From Pocillopora verrucosa (Eukaryota; Cnidaria; Anthozoa; Scleractinia; Pocilloporidae), in the NCBI RefSeq assembly GCF_036669915.1, contig NC_089325.1:1941404-2005403 (forward strand): a stretch of 64,000 nt of DNA, read 5' to 3'. The notes below the pieces were generated by a model. The model saw only the letters and a list, made by a program, of their open reading frames with translations, did not search any database and was not told where the DNA came from. Below are positions 60,201-64,000 of the stretch, in pieces; position 1 is the first letter of the stretch; every line of letters starts with the position of its first letter. Position numbers and translations under genes: made by a program.

Positions 60201-63200
60201 TTCCATTTGAAAATGGAATTTTTTCACTCATTCTTTCTTTGTAGACATGTATCCAAACTCCTCATCTACCTACAGGTGGAACTACACCATTTACAAGCAC
60301 TCTTGCTCATACTAAATGCAACATAATGCAAATGCAATTTACACAATAATCACTATGATCATAATTATTACAATGCTTCACAAACAAAATTGCTAAATGT
60401 AAGGGGCTCAACAAATATAACTTGAAATTTATGTTTGAACATGTTTTAATAATCAGAACAATCAGCATTCATCATTTAATCAATTAATTTAAGTGATGCA
60501 ATATACTATACCAGTACTACATGTACATACCTGTTTGCTGTACTGCCTGTCACAGATGACATTAAATCACTCAAAGTCAAGAACATTCCCCTTAGTCCAA
60601 CTAACTTGGTTGCTGCCTCTGTCTTAGGATACTGGTAAAGTATGTCCTATATTTATTAAACAAGCAAAACAAGTGAGAGCAATGAGTTTACTCATCATAT
60701 TGGGCTTTCTCGTGTTTTTCTCAACATTATACCATGTGGAAAAAATTAAGCCAATCAGAAAACAGGAAAGCTATTGTATATTTAACTATATCACACAAAC
60801 ACCTCAGAGTGCATGGTGTGCTATGATCTACGTTTAATTACATGTATTACCACATTTTTGTGAGCAGTGAGGGACTTTATCATATTTAAATGAATTCATT
60901 ATATTTTGACCTGTGGATGTTGGTTAATTAACACTTGATCCTCAGAAGTAACCTGGAAAAAAAAGCCTGGAAAACTTAGGCCTTGATACAATTTCTTCAG
61001 GCTTCTTGTGAAAAAGTGACAGCGGGATACTCCATGATAAAATTATCAATGCTTTTCTTTTATTGCCCTGGCAGGGTCATTGTGTTCTCCTGTTGGGCTT
61101 AAAATAATATAACCTCTGTACAATAATGAGTATAAAACAGGCACTTAAGCTCACTATAAGCCTGGGGAAACCTCATAACTTGTTGAATAACCATACTGCC
61201 TCATGATATAGAAGTTGTGGCCTCTTGTCCATTCTATCCCCTCCTATCTCCCAGCCAATCCAGACCAAGAAGTCATGTTATCATACAAGGACATATACAC
61301 CTACCTTATCAGGTTCACCATCATCTTCACTGGAAGTAATGGTTAAATACAAAGCCACATGAGGGATATTCTTTAGGTTTGGTTTGGATGCAAGAGGTAC
61401 CTCTCCACTGATTAACTTCACAAGATGGCTGTCACTCTTTGGTGGGGTACTTTGATGAATGACTGGGGATGCTATCTTTGGTTGGATTGCTCTTTGAATG
61501 GTAAGAGTGATCTATAGGGGCAAATTTGTGAAACAATTCTCTCATTGAAAACTTAAGTTGTAAGCAAAGTTCTAAGTATAGGAGAGTTTTACCACAGTGG
61601 ATTGTACACCTTGAAAGTGAGCTTTGGATTAGTGCAAACCTTCTTCTATATGTACAATCATTGAAAAAAACATTGTTTCCTTCACAACATCTAACTTACA
61701 TTTTTTATATTTTTGACAAGTGCAAAAATAAAGTCTACCTGTTACAGTCTTACATCGACACAATTATTACTTAAAATCAGAATTTTTTCCCTTTTTCTTT
61801 AAACATAATAACCACATTTAATGATAACACTCAGACATTTGCCATAAAAATTCAGAGCTACACCAGGAAGTTTTGTGGTTCACTTTTTATATTGGTGCAA
61901 AACTGTTTCATGCAGCTGAAGTTTGATTTCCTGTATCTCTCATTAGCTACAAAATTATGAGTAAACAGAAAAAATTATCAAATTGGTTTGAAAAATTTGA
62001 AACACCATGTAGAAGTGGAAAATATGTTATGCCTCACCTCCATTGGCCCAGTAATGGCAGCAAGAATTGTGTGAACATTGCTTGAATTAAGATCTAATTT
62101 GTTTAATGACAGTAGCACATCTCCTGGAAACAAATGAATGAAACATTTTGTAAACTGATTACAACTGGGAATGAAAAGGACAAACATTATGTGCAAAAGT
62201 TTCCTCCCTGATCAGTGATGATCATGACATCAAGCCTTACTTCCAGATGATATACAAACTAAGTACACCTGTTCTCTTGTATTCATATGTTCGGAGGGTA
62301 GATAGAGTAACACAGGATGCATGGGTGTGTGGATATACAAACTAACTGAGCATGTCCACAAAGTAGTGATTTGTTTATCAAAAGTGTCATCCATCCTTTG
62401 AACAATTTGGATATACTACTTTAAGAGAACATGTTATGCCCAAGTTTGGGAATTAAGAGTGTTGAGCCAGAGAGCTTGTGTAATTACATTGTATCAGTGT
62501 TTACTGACTGATCCCCTCAGCCACTCTCAATGATATATGGATACTGTAGTGTCAGACATAAGTGCATTCAAGGTTTTGATTGTCAAACACTTGTGCTGGA
62601 TGACTGTTGCCATGCATCACTTGCAAACAATACCATACCTATTCTGAGATCTCCGCTTCGCAAAGCTGGTCCATCAGGAACAAACCCTTTGATATAGAGC
62701 CTAGATCCTGAGTAACTGTCATTTTGTGCCATCTTGCCAGATTTATCTCTCCCAGGAATAATTCCAAGTAGAGTCTCTAGGTCATTTTTAAGCCCAGAAT
62801 GGCTTTTTGGAGGGGAAACAATGAGATGGACTTCTCTCTTGAAAAATCTACCAACCACTTTACTGCCATCTAAAAGACCATCTACAGTTCCACGAGTTAC
62901 AGCATTTGAATTTTTATGGTTCTTTTCATTAGGGCTCTTGTCGTCAAATCTGTCTCGCTTCAATCCAGGAATAATTTTTTTCACAGAACTTAAACTCCGA
63001 AGCGTCGATTTGCCCTTGTCTTTCTCTCTATCTCCTTGTGTATCGTTCTCTGAAACGTCCAATCGTTCCAGTGCGTCCAACATGTCGTTCGGAGAAGGTT
63101 CGTTGAACGGCTCAACGTAAAATACATCACCTTTCTCTTTAATATGACTTGCCCACGGCGGTTCTTCGTACCTGAAATATGCGAATGACCTTAAGTGATG

Positions 63201-63910
63201 CAGAAGTGAACAACCGCGACCATTACGTGAACCCCAAATCTACATAAATTTCACGCTGATGCCGTGAAACAAGCCAAGAGATCGTTATCGAGAGTTATTA
63301 ACGCCTTTCTGTTTGCACACTTAAAATTTTTGACTATTCATTTCTTTGCAAAACATAAAAGTGCAACACAACACAGATTCCTTCACTTAGTAAAATCATA
63401 CAATTTCGGTTTATGACTAACAAACGGACTCTTGGTCCGATATACTTAGGAATCAGACAATATTAATGATGGGTATTTAAATGATGAAACAAATAATAAA
63501 CGGTGTGTGCACAAATTATACCAAAATTAGAAATCGACACCGAGATGTGGGTGACCATTCCGAAGCGATCGTGACAACAAACATTACATTGGACTGAGTC
63601 GGGAAATAGCTAATCGAAAGATATTCTCTCATGAAAACATCATTCATTATGAAACCCTAGCAAGGCAGGTGATAAAGTCATTAAATACTTTAAAACATTC
63701 TAATTAACGCCACGACAGAGAGCAAACTCACGACATGGCCTAATAGTTTACAATTGAAAGACCAAGTATTTCTAAAATTCACGCTTACAGTGTGCCCGAC
63801 CAATTGTCCTCGTTTCGTAAACGAACGTTTTGTCTAGAGCAGTGTTCACATTCTTCCTCCGAAGATTCATCTTCGTATCTGCCGTAATCATGGTGACGGC
63901 CAACGTACAT
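51219..63910 (-). CDS. INTU: Inturned (INTU), planar cell polarity effector, 19 exons
   Basis: Exons in order: 63789-63910, 62639-63171, 62038-62123, 61305-61511, 60531-60646, 59997-60086, 59752-59829, 58748-58913, 57950-58003, 57579-57641, 57103-57228, 56163-56267, 55240-55289, 54680-54781, 54173-54324, 53397-53598, 52231-52417, 51729-51874 and 51219-51324. The sum is 2691 bases (896 residues plus stop) and every phase agrees; vertebrate INTU is of similar length (about 940). Exons 2-3 hold the PDZ domain ([38 protein letters not shown]). The longin-type regions follow, with [70 protein letters not shown] and the end [11 protein letters not shown]. Family knowledge: INTU with FUZ and WDPCP forms the CPLANE complex, which drives cilium assembly and planar polarity. 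The start is the ATG at 63910 ([11 protein letters not shown]), leading into an acidic N-terminus as in INTU. The exon-15 donor (GTACTT) is the weakest junction. Confidence 0.93.
52531..52573 (+). repeat. Short dispersed repeat shared with 12465-12520
   Basis: GATTAAAGACTGATTGGACT followed by CCACTCGATC, in the INTU intron between exons 16 and 17. Confidence 0.5.
55367..55540 (+). mobile_element. MITE-like fragment (related to 56652-56876)
   Basis: Begins GAACCCTTTACACCCTAAAA and contains CTCCATACTGTTC, ATACATTTAATAGG and AAAAGGAGAATTTGTGTACC, matching the interior of the 56652 element. The right terminus is unclear. Lies in INTU intron 12. Confidence 0.5.
55566..55865 (+). mobile_element. 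tRNA-derived SINE-like element in INTU intron 12
   Basis: Contains a tRNA-like T-arm (CATGGGTTCAAATCCCG, B-box-like) preceded by GCGCTGCACAAGTATCGC. The body has TTTTTTTCAGGTCC, TTAGCTGCGAGGATC and GTGTCTTCACCGCAGTG blocks, which I recognise as a dispersed coral-type unit. It is not a functional tRNA: no acceptor stem or A-box in position. Confidence 0.5.
55891..56102 (+). mobile_element. MITE copy g, second interior type
   Basis: Ends TTAACCCTTTAACTCCCA and TAGGAGTTAAAGGGTTAA; the interior (AGAAGTGATTAACATC, CCAGCAAACAGGTAATGAG, CTAACACCAACTTCTTG) matches 34060-34272. Lies in INTU intron 12. Confidence 0.8.
56652..56876 (+). mobile_element. MITE copy h, third interior type
   Basis: The ends TTAACCCTTCAAACC and AACTAAAGGGTTAA keep the outer TIR. 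The interior (CTCCATACTGTTCCCTATAC, AAAAGGAGAATTT, AATTGGTAATCACTTC) differs from types one and two. Lies in INTU intron 11. Confidence 0.65.
56973..57000 (+). repeat. Poly-G tract
   Basis: A G-rich run (GTGGTGG then about 18-20 G) in INTU intron 11, able to form a quadruplex; length may be assembly-sensitive. Confidence 0.8.
58960..59171 (+). mobile_element. MITE copy i, divergent
   Basis: Ends AATCCCTTAAACCCTAAGAG and GTTAGGGTGTAAAGGATTAA; the interior contains CAGCATCTAGTTTCTCCTGA and CACCAAGTAAAGAAGCTC. It shares the outer ends with the other elements; the interior is a further type. Lies in INTU intron 7. Confidence 0.55.
59223..59435 (+). mobile_element. MITE copy j, 2149-type
   Basis: Full-length: TTAACCCTTTAACTCCCAAG left, TGGGAGTTAAAGAGTTAA right, with TTGGATCAACTAATAATCCC and TATTGTAAGGAGAAATTCTG inside. 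It lies about 50 bp from copy i in INTU intron 7. Confidence 0.85.
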
Positions 63911-64000
63911 ATTTTACCCACAAGCTCCAAATTCTTTCATGTTATTTCGTTCCATAATAACAAATTGTCCGCCATATTCCAAACGGAAACGTCCGACCGC
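63911..64000 (-). promoter_or_regulatory. INTU 5' UTR and start of promoter region
   Basis: The 90 bases upstream of the INTU start codon to the window edge. On the minus strand they include GCCGCGG-poor, non-coding sequence with GTCGGACGTTTCC near the edge. No TATA box; the promoter probably extends beyond the window. Confidence 0.35.

Noticed and set aside
62734-63120. Plus-strand 128-residue frame
   Set aside because: Antisense shadow of INTU exon 2, which carries the PDZ-containing sequence.

Overview
The window reads as nuclear DNA of an anthozoan cnidarian, most likely a stony coral. It is AT-rich and has small phase-consistent exons with GT-AG introns. It carries an NB-ARC receptor with a DZIP3-like HEPN domain (a cnidarian-style NLR), a cnidarian-type Wnt8, a tRNA-derived SINE with an anthozoan-looking tail, and many short inverted-repeat elements starting TTAACCCTTTAACTCCCA. 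The organism call is inference; no species can be fixed from the sequence alone.

Layout, left to right. (1) 0.7-4.3 kb: two first exons of CD36/scavenger-receptor-B type lie head to head, followed by a two-exon nocturnin homologue on the + strand. (2) 4.3-8.4 kb: a SINE and AT-rich DNA. (3) 8.5-9.2 kb: an intronless KCTD8/12/16-type BTB gene on the - strand. (4) 9.2-15.7 kb: gene-poor DNA with dispersed repeats. (5) 15.7-18.4 kb: a five-exon Wnt8-type gene on the + strand. (6) 19.1 kb: tRNA-Asn(GTT). (7) 21.0-28.7 kb: NLR copy 1 on the - strand (DZIP3-like HEPN exon plus NB-ARC exon), split by a 3.4-kb CR1-group LINE with an intact 1089-codon ORF and a 5-bp target-site duplication. (8) 30.8-39.3 kb: a repeat-rich stretch with an expanded MITE, a 1.1-kb near-palindrome and a decayed LTR-retroelement fragment. 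(9) 39.7-43.4 kb: NLR copy 2 on the - strand, without the LINE but with an apparent one-base frameshift. (10) 43.7-49.3 kb: reiterated NLR upstream sequence interrupted by a 2-kb foldback element, then microsatellites. (11) 51.2-63.9 kb: a complete 19-exon inturned (INTU) gene on the - strand, about 896 codons, all exon phases compatible.

How it fits together. INTU (planar polarity/cilium assembly), Wnt8 (signalling ligand), the KCTD protein (GABA-B receptor auxiliary-type) and nocturnin (NADP(H) phosphatase-type) are unrelated housekeeping or developmental genes. The most dynamic part is the NLR tandem duplication. Two paralogous HEPN-NB-ARC genes share exon structure, intron, upstream blocks and a 12-bp minisatellite at the 3' end of the coding region. 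Each copy carries a different disabling lesion.
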